Of a stretch of DNA of 64,000 nucleotides, positions 35,223 to 49,200 are shown in pieces; position 1 is the stretch's first letter; each line of letters begins with the position of its first letter. The notes under the pieces are model-generated. The model did no database searches. It worked only from the letters and a program-made list of their open reading frames with translations, and had not been told where the DNA came from. The translations under genes were made by a program, and so were the position numbers. The stretch comes from Pisaster brevispinus (lineage: Eukaryota; Echinodermata; Asteroidea; Forcipulatida; Asteriidae). The DNA lies in NCBI GenBank assembly GCA_023634235.1, contig JAMKCF010000003.1:13672742-13736741 (forward strand), written 5' to 3'.

Positions 35223-38200
35223 GTGTCCCTTGCATAGAGCTTTAACTCTTTGGTGCATATTATTAGCACTGATTATTTTGGAAGAGTCCCTCTTTTGCCC
35301 CAATAACGGAAACCTGGAAAGTGTGGAATTTATTACAGATCTTCTTCAATATGGGCCTACATGTTATTTTTTCAGCCTGCAAGATCTTCTTCACTAGAAA
35401 ATGTGTCTTAAGTAAGTTTCCATCTACTGTGCTCAGCGAACATCTGCTCTGATATGAAGTTTATTTATCACACGGTAAAATGTGTAGGTCCAACTTTTCA
35501 AGTGTCCGTTGCATAGAGCTCTAACTCTTCGGTGCATGTTAGTAGCACTGATTATTTTGGAAGAGTCCCTCTTTTGCCCCAATAACGGAAACCTGGAAAG
35601 AATGGAATTTATAACAGATCTTCTTCAATATGGGCCTACAGTCATTTCTTCAGCCTGCAAGATCTTCTTCACTAGAAAATTTATCTTCAATATGTGGCAT
35701 CTACTTTGCTCATCTAACATCTGTTCGGATATGAAGTTTATTTATCACGCCGTAAAATGTGTAGGTCAATTTCTTCTTCTGCATCTGAGATCTCCTTCAA
35801 TGTTGGCCTAACTTCTTCTGTCCTTGAAGTCTCCATCGTTCCAACTTTTCAAGTGTCCGTTGCATAGAGCTCTAACTCTTCGGTGCATGTTAGTAGCACT
35901 GATTATTTTGGAAGAGTCCCTCTTTTGCCCCAATAACGGAAACCTGGAAAGAATGGAATTTATAACAGATCTTCTTCAATATGGGCCTACATGTCATTTC
36001 TTCAGCCTGCAAGATCTTCTTTTTATCTTCAATAAGTTACATCTACGTCCTGAACTAACATCTGTTGGGATATGAAGTTTATTTATCACGCGGTAAAATG
36101 TGTAGGTCAATTTCTTCTTCTGCATCTGATATCTCCTTCAATGTAGGCCTACCTTCTTCTGTCCTTGAACTCTCCATCGTTCCAACTTTTCAAGTGTCCG
36201 TTGCATAGAGCTTTAAATCTTCGGTGCATGTTAGTAGCACTGATTATTTTGGAAGAGTCCCTCTTTTGCCCCAATAATGGAAACCTGGAAAGAATGGAAT
36301 TTATAACAGATCTTCTTCAATATGGGCCTACATGTCATTTTTTCAGCCTGCAAGATCTTCTTCACTAGAAATTTTATCTTCAATAAGTTGCATCTACTGT
36401 GCTCATCTAACATCTGTTCGGATATGAAGTTTATTTATCACACGGTAAAAATATGTCGGTCAATGTCTTCTTCTGCATCTGAGATCTCCTTCAATGTAGG
36501 CCTATCTTCTTCTGTCCTTGAAGTCTCCATCGTTCCAACTTTTCAAGTGTCCGTTGCACAGAGCTTTAACTCTTCGGTGCATATTATTAGCACTGATTAT
36601 TTTGGAAGAGTCCCTCTTTTGCCCCAATAACGGAAACCTGGAAAGGATGGAATTTATAACAGATCTTCTTCAATAAGGGCCGACATGTCATTTTTTCAGC
36701 CTGCAAGATCTTCTTCACTAGAAATTTTATCTTCAATAATTTGCATCTACCGTGCTCATCTAACATCTGCTCCAATATGAAGTTTATTTATCACACGGTA
36801 AAATGTGTAGTTCAATTTCTTCTTCTGCATCTGAGATCTCCTTCAATGTAGGCCTACTTTCTTCTGTCCTTGAAGTCTCCATCGTTCCAACTTTTCAAAT
36901 GTCCGTTGCATAGAGCTTTAACTCTTTGGTGCATGTTAGTAGCACTGATTATTTTGGAAGAGTCCCTCTTTTGCCCCAATAACGGGAACCTGGAAAGAAT
37001 GGAATTTATAACAGATCTTCTTCAATATGGGCCGACATGTCATTTTTTCAGCCTGCAAGATCTTCTTCACTAGAAATTTTATCTTCAATAAGTTGCATCT
37101 ACTGTGCTCATCTAACATCTGTTGGGATTTTAAGTTTATTTATCAAGCGGTAAAATGTGTAGGTCAATTTCTTCTTCTGCATCTGAGATCTCCTTCAATG
37201 TAGGCCTACCTTCTTCTGTCCTTGAAGTCTCCATCATTCCAACTTTTCAAGTGTCCGTTGCATAGAGCTTTAACTCTTCGGTGCATATTATTAGCACTGA
37301 TTATTTTGGAAGAGTTCCTCTTTTGCCCCTATAACGGAAACCTGGAAAGGATGGAATTTATAACAGATCTTCTTCAATATGGGCCGACATGTCATTTTTT
37401 CAGCCTGCAAGATCTTCTTCACTAGAAATTTTTATCTTCAATAAGTTGCATCTACCGTGCTCTCCTAACATCTGCTCCGATATGAAGTTTATTTATCACA
37501 CGGTAAAATGTGTAATTCAATTTCTTCTTCTGCATCTGAGATCTCCTTAAATGTAGGCCTACCTTCTTCTGTCCTTGAAGTCTCCATCGTTCCAACTTTT
37601 CAATAGTCCGTTGCATAGAGCTTTAACTCTTCGGTGCATGTTAGTAGCACTGATTATTTTGGAAGAGTTCCTCTTTTGCCCCAATAACGGAAACCTGAAA
37701 AGAATGGAATTTATAACAGATCTTCTTCAATATGGGCCTACATGTCATTTCTTCAGTCTGCAAGATCTTCTTTTTATCTTCAATAAGTTGCATCTACTGT
37801 GCTCATCTAACATCTGTTCGGATATGAAGTTTATTTATCACACGGTAAAATATGTAGATCAATTTCTTCTTCTGCATCTGAGATCTCCTTTAATGTTGGC
37901 CTAACTTCTTCTGTCCTTGAAGTCTCCATCATTCCAACTTTTCAAGTGTCCGTTGCATAGAGCTTTAACTCTTCGGTGCATATTATTAGCACTGATTATT
38001 TTGGAAGAGTTCCTCTTTTGCCCCTATAACGGAAACCTGGAAAGGATGGAATTTATAACAGATCTTCTTCAATATGGGCCGACATGTCATTTTTTCAGCC
38101 TGCAAGATCTTCTTCACTAGAAATTTTTATCTTCAATAAGTTGCATCTACCGTGCTCTCCTAACATCTGCTCCGATATGAAGTTTATTTATCACACGGTA

Positions 38201-41080
38201 AAATGTGTAATTCAATTTCTTCTTCTGCATCTGAGATCTCCTTAAATGTAGGCCTACCTTCTTCTGTCCTTGAAGTCTCCATCGTTCCAACTTTTCAAAT
38301 GTCCGTTGCATAGAGCTTTAACTCTTCGGTGCATGTTAGTAGCACTGATTATTTTGGAAGAGTTCCTCTTTTGCCCCAATAACGGAAACCTGAAAAGAAT
38401 GGAATTTATAACAGATCTTCTTCAATATGGGCCTACATGTCATTTCTTCAGTCTGCAAGATCTTCTTTTTATCTTCAATAAGTTGCATCTACTGTGCTCA
38501 TCTAACATCTGTTCGGATATGAAGTTTATTTATCACACGGTAAAATGTGTAGGTCAATTTCTTCTTCTGCATCTGAGATCTCCTTAAGTGTAGGCCTACC
38601 TTCTTCTGTCCTTGAAGTCTCCATCGTTCCAACTTTTCAAGTGTCCGTTGCATAGAGCTTTAACTCTTCGGTGCATGTTAGTAGCACTGATTATTTTGGA
38701 AGAGTCCCTCTTTTGCCCCAATAACGGAAACCTGGAAAGAATGGAATTTATAACAGATCTTCTTCAATATGTGCCTACATGTCATTTCTTCAGCCTGCAA
38801 GATCTTCTTCACTAGAAATTTTATCTTCAATAAGTTGCATCTACTGTGCTCATCTAACATCTGCTCCGATATGAAGTTTATTTATCACACGGTAAAATGT
38901 GTAGTTCAATTTCTTCTTCTGCATCTGAGATCTCCTTCAATGTAGGCCTTCCTTTTTCTGTCCTTGAAGTCTCCATCGTTCCAACTTTTCAATTGTCCGT
39001 TGCATAGAGCTTTAACTCTTCGGTGCATGTTAGTAGCACTGATTATTTTGGAAGAGTCCCTCTTTTGCCCCAATAACGGAAACCTGGAAAGAATGGAATT
39101 TATAACATATCTTCTTCAATATGGGCCTACATGTCATTTCTTCAGTCTGCAAGATCTTCTTTTTATCTTCAATAAGTTGCATCTACTGTGCTCATCTAAC
39201 ATCTGTTCGGATATGAAGTTTATTTATCACACGGTAAAATGTGTAGGTCAATTTCTTCTTCTGCATCTGAGATCTCCTTTAGTGTAGGCCTACCTTCTTC
39301 TGTCCTTGAAGTCTCCATCATTCCAACTTTTCGAATGTCCGTTGCATAGAGCTTTAACTCTTCGGTGCATGTTAGTAGCACTGATTATTTTGGAAGAGTT
39401 CCTCTTTTGCCCCAACAACGGAAACCTGGAAAGGATGGAATTTATTACAGATCTTCTTCAATATGGGCCTACATGTTCTTTTTTTGTAGCCTGCAAGATC
39501 TTCTTCACTAGAAATTTTATCTTCAATAAGTTGCATCTACTGTGCTCATCTAACATCTGTTGGGATATGAAGTTTATTTATCACGCCCTAAAATGTGCAG
39601 GTCAATTTCTTCTTCTGCATCTGAGATCTCCTTCAATGTTGGCCTAACTTCTTCTGTCCTTGAAGTCTCCATCATTCCAACTTTTCAAGTGTCCGTTGCA
39701 TAGAGCTCTAACTCTTCGGTGCATGTTAGTAGCACTGATTATTTTGGAAGAGTCCCTCTTTTGCCCCAATAAAGGAAACCTGGAAAGAATGGAATTTATA
39801 ACAGATCTTCTTCAATATGGGCCTACATGTCATTTCTTCAGCCTGCAAGATCTTCTTCACTAGAAATTTTATCTTCAATATGTGGCATCTACTTTGCTCA
39901 TCTAACATCTGTTCGGATATGAAGTTTATTTATCACGCCGTAAAATGTGTAGGTCAATTTCTTCTTCTGCATCTGAGATCTCCTTCAATGTTGGCCTAAC
40001 TTCTTCTGTCCTTGAAGTCTCCATCGTTCCAACTTTTCAAGTGTCCGTTGCATAGAGCTCTAACTCTTCGGTGCATGTTAGTAGCACTGATTATTTTGGA
40101 AGAGTCCCTCTTTTGCCCCAATAACGGAAACCTGGAAAGAATGGAATTTATAACAGATCTTCTTCAATATGGGCCTACATGTCATTTCTTCAGCCTGCAA
40201 GATCTTCTTTTTATCTTCAATAAGTTACATCTACGTCCTGAACTAACATCTGTTGGGATATGAAGTTTATTTATCACGCGGTAAAATGTGTAGGTCAATT
40301 TCTTCTTCTGCATCTGATATCTCCTTCAATGTAGGCCTACCTTCTTCTGTCCTTGAAGTCTCCATCGTTCCAACTTTTCAAGTGTCCGTTGCATAGAGCT
40401 TTAAATCTTCGGTGCATGTTAGTAGCACTGATTATTTTGGAAGAGTCCCTCTTTTGCCCCAATAATGGAAACCTGGAAAGAATGGAATTTATAACAGATC
40501 TTCTTCAATATGGGCCTACATGTCATTTTTTCAGCCTGCAAGATCTTCTTCACTAGAAATTTTATCTTCAATAAGTTGCATCTACTGTGCTCATCTAACA
40601 TCTGTTCGGATATGAAGTTTATTTATCACACGGTAAAAATATGTCGGTCAATGTCTTCTTCTGCATCTGAGATCTCCTTCAATGTAGGCCTACCTTCTTC
40701 TGTCCTTGAAGTCTCCATCGTTCCAACTTTTCAAATGTCCGTTGCATAGAGCTTTAACTCTTTGGTGCATGTTAGTAGCACTGATTATTTTGGAAGAGTC
40801 CCTCTTTTGCCCCAATAACGGAAACCTGGAAAGAATGGAATTTATAACAGATCTTCTTCAATATGGGCCGACATGTCATTTTTTCAGCCTGCAAGATCTT
40901 CTTCACTAGAAATTTATCTTCAATAAGTTGCATCTACGTCCTCATCTAACATCTGTTCGGATATGAAGTTTATTTATCACGCGGTAAAATGTGTAGGTCA
41001 ATTTCTTCTTCTGCATCTGAGATCTCCTTCAATGTTGGCCTAACCTCTTCTGTCCTTGAAGTCTCCATCGTTCCAACTTT
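35223..41080. repeat. Satellite array B, with dimeric higher-order repeat
   Basis: Same unit of about 352 bp. It resumes in mid-unit with GTGTCCCTTGCATAGAGC, the partner of the unit broken at 30061. A shortened unit at about 35460-35500 lacks roughly 90 bp between GTGTAGGTC and CAACTTTTC. The segment 39320-41080 equals 28301-30061 at a constant offset of 11,019, whereas the units before about 39319 are different from those preceding 28301. Confidence 0.95.
37222..38611. repeat. 695-bp dimeric higher-order repeat (two dimers)
   Basis: Landmark positions 37222, 37575, 37917, 38270 and 38612 alternate in spacing 353/342/353/342. The first member carries the variants GCCCCTATAACGG and GTGCTCTCCTAACATC; the second lacks the CACTAGAAATT block. 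Units 695 bp apart are nearly identical, while neighbours 350 bp apart differ. The same dimers recur at 48241-49630, 50335-51724 and 58271-59660. Confidence 0.85.
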
Positions 41081-41533
41081 TTAAAGAGTGGTTCTAAGAA
41101 TTCGTTGTTAGACCTTATTTGAACTTTTTATTACTTATTATAAATAAATTAAACAAATACTTTTTAGTTTTATTTATCAAAGTTTGAATTGTCCAAGAAA
41201 ATGCAACTCAAAATGCGGGGCTTTGGCCTTTGTTGTTATTCAATTCAGTAAAAGCGTCCGATATGCAAATGAGGCAGTTGACCTCTGAGTATACGTCACA
41301 TTTAGAAGACTCTGGCGTGCATGCACTGTTTATGTTGGGCTTGCTGAGCAACCCACACACAGGACGCATGCATGCTCACTCACGATCACATGCTCACACA
41401 CTCGATCTTCTTTTCTTCTTGACCTGCGTGACAAGATTGCTTCATTTTTTGTCTCCGCGAATTTGTTTTAATTTGGAAGTCCTGAAAGTCGATGTTATGT
41501 TACACATGCAGTAGAAAGTGCCTGGTCATCAGT

Positions 41534-43231
41534 ATGCCAGCGTCTTGTGTCGTTGGCGGATGCTCAAGAAATGCTAAGAAAAGTCCCAACGTACATTTTC
41601 TGGCATTTCCAAACGCCACCAAGGATCCTGCCACGCGACGATAATGGAAACGTTTTGTAAACAACACAAGATCGGACTTTCAACTGACATCGTCGTCGTT
41701 GATATGCACCTCACATTTTGATACTACATGCCAAGACGAATCCACGAAACTTCAAGGTCAATTTGGCCTGAAAATTAAGTTTCGCCTGAAGCCTGGTTCC
41801 GTACCAACACTGAAGGCACTGGGGACCGTTTGCGTACTCCGTGAAGGCAACCACGGCCACCGACACGGTCCCTCCTGCCGCCGGCTGTTCTGCTGGCAGT
41901 AGCGGGACGACTTTGGCTGGTGGCAACAAACCGTCGCTGAAATCACCACTCACCAAGCGTCGGAAGCGATCAGGATTGGCGTTTGAGAAAAGAGAACGTG
42001 CCAGGGTAAGTACATTCATAGACTTAAAAAATTGGTCCGAATTTTTCTCCGTTCATTTGGTGTGATTAATTTTGCAATGAAATAACCCTTTTCGTGATAA
42101 AAAAAAAAGAACACTAGTACTACTACTAGGAAGATTGCCTTTTCTTTAGGTTGCAAATGCAGTGCACCATTTTCGTGAAAAAAAACATGACTAGCTTTGC
42201 CCATTGTTATTATTTTTTTTTTCAATTACAATACACCCTTTCAATTACAGTGCACCCAACCCAATGAACATTTATTAAATTGCATTGCATCATTTTTTGT
42301 GATAAAAAAACACTATTGCTTGTTCCACAGGATGTACCTTGCTGCCCTACATTATAACGAAAACACTGGCAGGGAGCAAGCGAGGAGCACTGGTGGGAGT
42401 TTGGCCTACAGCTGCAGCATCAGCTACCCAAGGGCAAAACAGGATACCGGTGGATACACTGTGCGGAAAAGGCTGGTGCAATGCACATACAGTGAGTACA
42501 CGTATAAACCATGTACATGTACTGTGACAATGTTTAAATTTAAAGGAGCATGGATTTATTGCTGGCAAGATTTCTACACAGCGTAATGGAAGACATTTTC
42601 TCATTATACATTTTGTGGGGGGTTACTACATGTACATGTATCTAATTCTTATCAACTTTTGATATGACTAAATGGGCACATTTCAAACTTGTTAAGCTGT
42701 CATTTTTATTGGAACTGTGACACAAAATGCATTTTCCTGTATGACCATTAGGTAATGACCAGTGCAGTATCTAAAAAAGCCCTGGAATACACAAGGTCAA
42801 TCTTTATGTAAACAAATGTTTGTGTTTTTGTCCTTCTAGAATACAACCAGCGCATAATCGACCAAACTCTAAGGCTTTTCGAGGAAGGCAGCAAAGATGC
42901 ACGTACAAGGTACGGACAGCTGATGAAGAGCCCTGGGCCCCTCACACTAAAACACACAAAGCCGGACAAGGCAGAAGCAGTATTTAGTTTTGTTTCAAGA
43001 TTTTCAAAATCCGTAGCACCAGTAGGGAGACCGGAAGGAACGCAAGACATGGTAGATGAAGATGAAGCGAGTAAGAATAAAGACAATAAAGTTAAGTCAG
43101 CCAAAAAAAAAAGGGGAAAAGGAGTGAACAAAAATAGGACAGATGATGAAAGTGGTCAGGAATCAGCAGTAAAAAGGAGAAGCCGAAAAAGAAAGAAAAG
43201 TGGTAGAGGAAGGACATCCCAAACAGAATAG
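41534..43231 (+). pseudogene. THAP/YLAALHYNEN gene, disabled (copy 2)
   Basis: Exons 41534-42005, 42331-42491 and 42840-43231. It carries the same in-frame TAA (41642-41644) and the same frame breaks as copy 1; protein features are as described for 30515-32212. Sharing of identical lesions means they predate the duplication. Confidence 0.75.
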
Positions 43232-44298
43232 ACAAACAAAATTTGCAGATGAGTACATTTCGTTATTTGGTACAGTTTTTGATAAGGGGGTAAAAAAAAA
43301 CAATGAGCAAGAGAGATGACTTTCAGTAAATATTTTATTTATTTACTTATTTTCTTGTATATGTGTATACCACATGACTTTAAAGAAAGACTTATAAATG
43401 CCTATGGGGAGACAAATCAAGACCCCTTTGACTTTGAGCATGTTAATTTTACATCAGTGCTCAATGGATTTGAACTTGAACCACTTTGAAACATTGGCAA
43501 AATTTTTGACTTTATATGCACTATGTGTTGTACTGGAATTCAATTGATAATACATGCGAATACATGTACATGCTTGTAAATAAAGTACAATTTTTTGTGA
43601 AGAAGATCACTGTGTTTGTGTGTGACATCTCATAATTTACATATTTGACAGGGCTTACAAAAATATTTAATTATTTCAGGGGTACAAGTATAGACCATGT
43701 GACCTTTATGAACTAAAATAGTGACCTTATACTGTACATGTATATTCTACTGCATTTCTTGACAGGCAAGATACTGCACAGGCCATGACACAAAACTTAC
43801 ATTTGGTATAATAATTTTCACATAAATTTAAGAGTTACAAAAGCACCAGCTGTACAGCTTTTGAGATGTCAAAAGTTGAGAAAAATCCGACAAAATCAGA
43901 CAGTGCAATCTCCATAAAACATGAGACACAAATTGTGCCTTCAGGAAGTCCAGGCTCTGTGGCTCTTTTGTAAACATGTGATGTCATATGGTCTATACCT
44001 CTACATATGAAGTTCTTTCAATAATCGAAAAAGCGAGTAAATTTTATTGGTTTTTGTTGAAACTGTATAAGTCCAACTAGAAATGAATTGGTTTAAATGA
44101 AAGTTCTGTATGTTTCAACAAATTTTAATGGAAACACAAAATTAGTACGTGAGCAGATGACCTACTGTATTATTGTTTTACTTGACCTTTGTATTCAAGT
44201 TTTTATCAAATTTTAGGTAAAGGCTTTTAGTTTCACATTTTTTTAAACAACTGAATAAACATTTAATAACTTAAAATGAACCTTATTTACAAGTTTGT

Positions 44299-45649
44299 TT
44301 AATCTAAGTCGTCTAAAGGGGGAAACTGAAAGCCTTTGTAATTGCCCTCTTCATCCGGATATGTCTGCCTTATTTTGAGCATTACGCATGCAGGTAGTGG
44401 CACACGGTTGTGGCGTCCAAGAAAACCCCAGCACCAGCGCACAACCTGTCGGTAGGCCACATGCCGAAATTTTCTGTAATCAAGGAGTAAAGAAATACAA
44501 TAATTAAATAAACAGCATAAGAACGAGGATCGTGTCAACTGTCAATCATCCCACACAAAAATAACAAAGAAAACAAAAAGGGGGGGGGGGAGTTAATTAC
44601 AGTGCCTACATTTATTTATATTTTTCAATGTACCTTTTTGTGGTTCTCTTGGTTTGTGGTTCTCTTGGTTTGTGGTTCTCTTATTCAATGAATGGAGCTT
44701 ATGCAAAATCTGTTTTTGTTGTGTTACAACTATAAAATAATCTAAAGTTATTTACATGTACCCCACTGAAATAGCTTACCTAGTTCTGTCCCCTTCAATA
44801 GCATGAGCTCCATACTGTTGGCGGTAGGCATGGCTGGCTGTCTGCAGTGTCCCTGGATTAAGGGCTGTTGCCTCAAACCAGGGATGATCTGTGAAGCAAG
44901 TTATGTGTGTGGCGGTCTGGGGGCAAGCTCATCGAGTTTTGCTGTCAACTTTTCAACTTCCACGCAACATCTGCAGTTCACAACACTCTCCATTACCTCA
45001 CATTTCCCACATGAACACCTGGTGGAAATAAAACACAAAGGTGCAATTAGAAAGGAATATATGTACAATTTTGTGTAATGTTGAGTTGTTACCCAAAACC
45101 ACCACAACTCAGAAAAATATTGCATACATGGTGTTACCACAAACCCACCTTGATAAATTATATTTTCACTGTGTAACACAGACCTCCATGCCAAGATGCC
45201 AGACGACTTCAGTACTTGTGTTGTAAACACTAGCCACATAATTATAATACCCAAGTACAATAAAATAAATAGTCAATACATACAGTCATTGAACAACTGT
45301 TGTGATTTTTTAAAAGTTGAACAAGTTGGTGCTATGATTTTTCGGTACAAATCTTTAAATAATTACCATTCTGTGTTTTGTAAACGATCCAAGTTGAGTG
45401 GCATCGCTTCGTCCTCCTCGTTTTGCTGAACCCCTCGGACGCCCAACAGACCAACGCGTGTCCAACAGCCGCGTCTACATCGTCGTCATTGTTGAGCAAC
45501 AAATCTTCGTCGTCGCTAGCTTCGCTATTGACACTGCTGTTGCTGTCGCTACTGCTACTACCACTACTTTCACTGCTAGAATATGGATGGAAAGCCTCCG
45601 ATGTCACACTATTTTCTTCCCAAGAAGCGTCCAAATCTGATCCTGACAT
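44299..45649 (-). pseudogene. P2X7 ballast-domain-like gene, disabled (copy 2)
   Basis: Minus-strand exons 45649-45367, 45018-44780 and 44473-44299. It is a copy of the gene at 33280-34630, including the CA-run frame shift at 44904-44911 and the WCSCGKC and GNYKGFQFP motifs. Confidence 0.8.
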
Positions 45650-46241
45650 TTTGTTTACGATAGATACGACGTGACTGACTGCGAGTAACTTGAGTCCAGT
45701 ACTACTGTACGTACTGTGTAGATTGTTTATGGGAAACCAGGCCGTATAACCAAGGTACCAGACTACACAATCCAAGCCAAGCGATCGATCGACCAAATCG
45801 CACCCGATAAGTCGCCCCAAAGAAACGTCTTACACATGTATAGTACATAAATCATGCATGAAAGTCGTCCAAGTTGAATCGTGATCAATAATGGAACATG
45901 TACACTATTTTACACTATGAGCGTACATGTACAACAATGGGCTTTTCAAGTTGGTATTATCGTCGCTGCATGACTCGCGTAATACACTGCACAGCCGGCC
46001 GCATGCAACAGCACAGTGGTTGTCTTTCTAAATGTGACGTCACACCTTATTGAGAGATAAACAAACATGACCTCTCGCTTTTCTTAAAACAGAACTCATA
46101 CGGGTTGGAAATAAATGGCATTTAAATTAATTACAAAGACTCAAAGGCTAACAAACTAATTAAATATAGTGTCTGTACAATATAGTCTTCCAGAAATGTG
46201 TAAACTTCACTGGTTTAGTATTTCTTAGAGTCCCTCTTTAA

Positions 46242-49200
46242 GTGTCCCTTGCATAGAGCTTTAACTCTTTGGTGCATATTATTAGCACTGATTATTTTGG
46301 AAGAGTCCCTCTTTTGCCCCAATAACGGAAACCTGGAAAGTGTGGAATTTATTACAGATCTTCTTCAATATGGGCCTACATGTTATTTTTTCAGCCTGCA
46401 AGATCTTCTTCACTAGAAAATGTGTCTTAAGTAAGTTTCCATCTACTGTGCTCAGCGAACATCTGCTCTGATATGAAGTTTATTTATCACACGGTAAAAT
46501 GTGTAGGTCCAACTTTTCAAGTGTCCGTTGCATAGAGCTCTAACTCTTCGGTGCATGTTAGTAGCACTGATTATTTTGGAAGAGTCCCTCTTTTGCCCCA
46601 ATAACGGAAACCTGGAAAGAATGGAATTTATAACAGATCTTCTTCAATATGGGCCTACAGTCATTTCTTCAGCCTGCAAGATCTTCTTCACTAGAAAATT
46701 TATCTTCAATATGTGGCATCTACTTTGCTCATCTAACATCTGTTCGGATATGAAGTTTATTTATCACGCCGTAAAATGTGTAGGTCAATTTCTTCTTCTG
46801 CATCTGAGATCTCCTTCAATGTTGGCCTAACTTCTTCTGTCCTTGAAGTCTCCATCGTTCCAACTTTTCAAGTGTCCGTTGCATAGAGCTCTAACTCTTC
46901 GGTGCATGTTAGTAGCACTGATTATTTTGGAAGAGTCCCTCTTTTGCCCCAATAACGGAAACCTGGAAAGAATGGAATTTATAACAGATCTTCTTCAATA
47001 TGGGCCTACATGTCATTTCTTCAGCCTGCAAGATCTTCTTTTTATCTTCAATAAGTTACATCTACGTCCTGAACTAACATCTGTTGGGATATGAAGTTTA
47101 TTTATCACGCGGTAAAATGTGTAGGTCAATTTCTTCTTCTGCATCTGATATCTCCTTCAATGTAGGCCTACCTTCTTCTGTCCTTGAACTCTCCATCGTT
47201 CCAACTTTTCAAGTGTCCGTTGCATAGAGCTTTAAATCTTCGGTGCATGTTAGTAGCACTGATTATTTTGGAAGAGTCCCTCTTTTGCCCCAATAATGGA
47301 AACCTGGAAAGAATGGAATTTATAACAGATCTTCTTCAATATGGGCCTACATGTCATTTTTTCAGCCTGCAAGATCTTCTTCACTAGAAATTTTATCTTC
47401 AATAAGTTGCATCTACTGTGCTCATCTAACATCTGTTCGGATATGAAGTTTATTTATCACACGGTAAAAATATGTCGGTCAATGTCTTCTTCTGCATCTG
47501 AGATCTCCTTCAATGTAGGCCTATCTTCTTCTGTCCTTGAAGTCTCCATCGTTCCAACTTTTCAAGTGTCCGTTGCACAGAGCTTTAACTCTTCGGTGCA
47601 TATTATTAGCACTGATTATTTTGGAAGAGTCCCTCTTTTGCCCCAATAACGGAAACCTGGAAAGGATGGAATTTATAACAGATCTTCTTCAATAAGGGCC
47701 GACATGTCATTTTTTCAGCCTGCAAGATCTTCTTCACTAGAAATTTTATCTTCAATAATTTGCATCTACCGTGCTCATCTAACATCTGCTCCAATATGAA
47801 GTTTATTTATCACACGGTAAAATGTGTAGTTCAATTTCTTCTTCTGCATCTGAGATCTCCTTCAATGTAGGCCTACTTTCTTCTGTCCTTGAAGTCTCCA
47901 TCGTTCCAACTTTTCAAATGTCCGTTGCATAGAGCTTTAACTCTTTGGTGCATGTTAGTAGCACTGATTATTTTGGAAGAGTCCCTCTTTTGCCCCAATA
48001 ACGGGAACCTGGAAAGAATGGAATTTATAACAGATCTTCTTCAATATGGGCCGACATGTCATTTTTTCAGCCTGCAAGATCTTCTTCACTAGAAATTTTA
48101 TCTTCAATAAGTTGCATCTACTGTGCTCATCTAACATCTGTTGGGATTTTAAGTTTATTTATCAAGCGGTAAAATGTGTAGGTCAATTTCTTCTTCTGCA
48201 TCTGAGATCTCCTTCAATGTAGGCCTACCTTCTTCTGTCCTTGAAGTCTCCATCATTCCAACTTTTCAAGTGTCCGTTGCATAGAGCTTTAACTCTTCGG
48301 TGCATATTATTAGCACTGATTATTTTGGAAGAGTTCCTCTTTTGCCCCTATAACGGAAACCTGGAAAGGATGGAATTTATAACAGATCTTCTTCAATATG
48401 GGCCGACATGTCATTTTTTCAGCCTGCAAGATCTTCTTCACTAGAAATTTTTATCTTCAATAAGTTGCATCTACCGTGCTCTCCTAACATCTGCTCCGAT
48501 ATGAAGTTTATTTATCACACGGTAAAATGTGTAATTCAATTTCTTCTTCTGCATCTGAGATCTCCTTAAATGTAGGCCTACCTTCTTCTGTCCTTGAAGT
48601 CTCCATCGTTCCAACTTTTCAATAGTCCGTTGCATAGAGCTTTAACTCTTCGGTGCATGTTAGTAGCACTGATTATTTTGGAAGAGTTCCTCTTTTGCCC
48701 CAATAACGGAAACCTGAAAAGAATGGAATTTATAACAGATCTTCTTCAATATGGGCCTACATGTCATTTCTTCAGTCTGCAAGATCTTCTTTTTATCTTC
48801 AATAAGTTGCATCTACTGTGCTCATCTAACATCTGTTCGGATATGAAGTTTATTTATCACACGGTAAAATATGTAGATCAATTTCTTCTTCTGCATCTGA
48901 GATCTCCTTTAATGTTGGCCTAACTTCTTCTGTCCTTGAAGTCTCCATCATTCCAACTTTTCAAGTGTCCGTTGCATAGAGCTTTAACTCTTCGGTGCAT
49001 ATTATTAGCACTGATTATTTTGGAAGAGTTCCTCTTTTGCCCCTATAACGGAAACCTGGAAAGGATGGAATTTATAACAGATCTTCTTCAATATGGGCCG
49101 ACATGTCATTTTTTCAGCCTGCAAGATCTTCTTCACTAGAAATTTTTATCTTCAATAAGTTGCATCTACCGTGCTCTCCTAACATCTGCTCCGATATGAA

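Larger units (their letters stand above)
41085..46237. mobile_element. TTAA-flanked THAP/P2X7-ballast element, copy 2
   Basis: Complete second copy at a constant offset of 11,019 from copy 1, with TTAA at 41081-41084 and 46238-46241 and the same ends. I saw no base differences from copy 1 in the parts I compared. The shared flanking satellite shows it arose by block duplication, not by new transposition. Confidence 0.85.
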
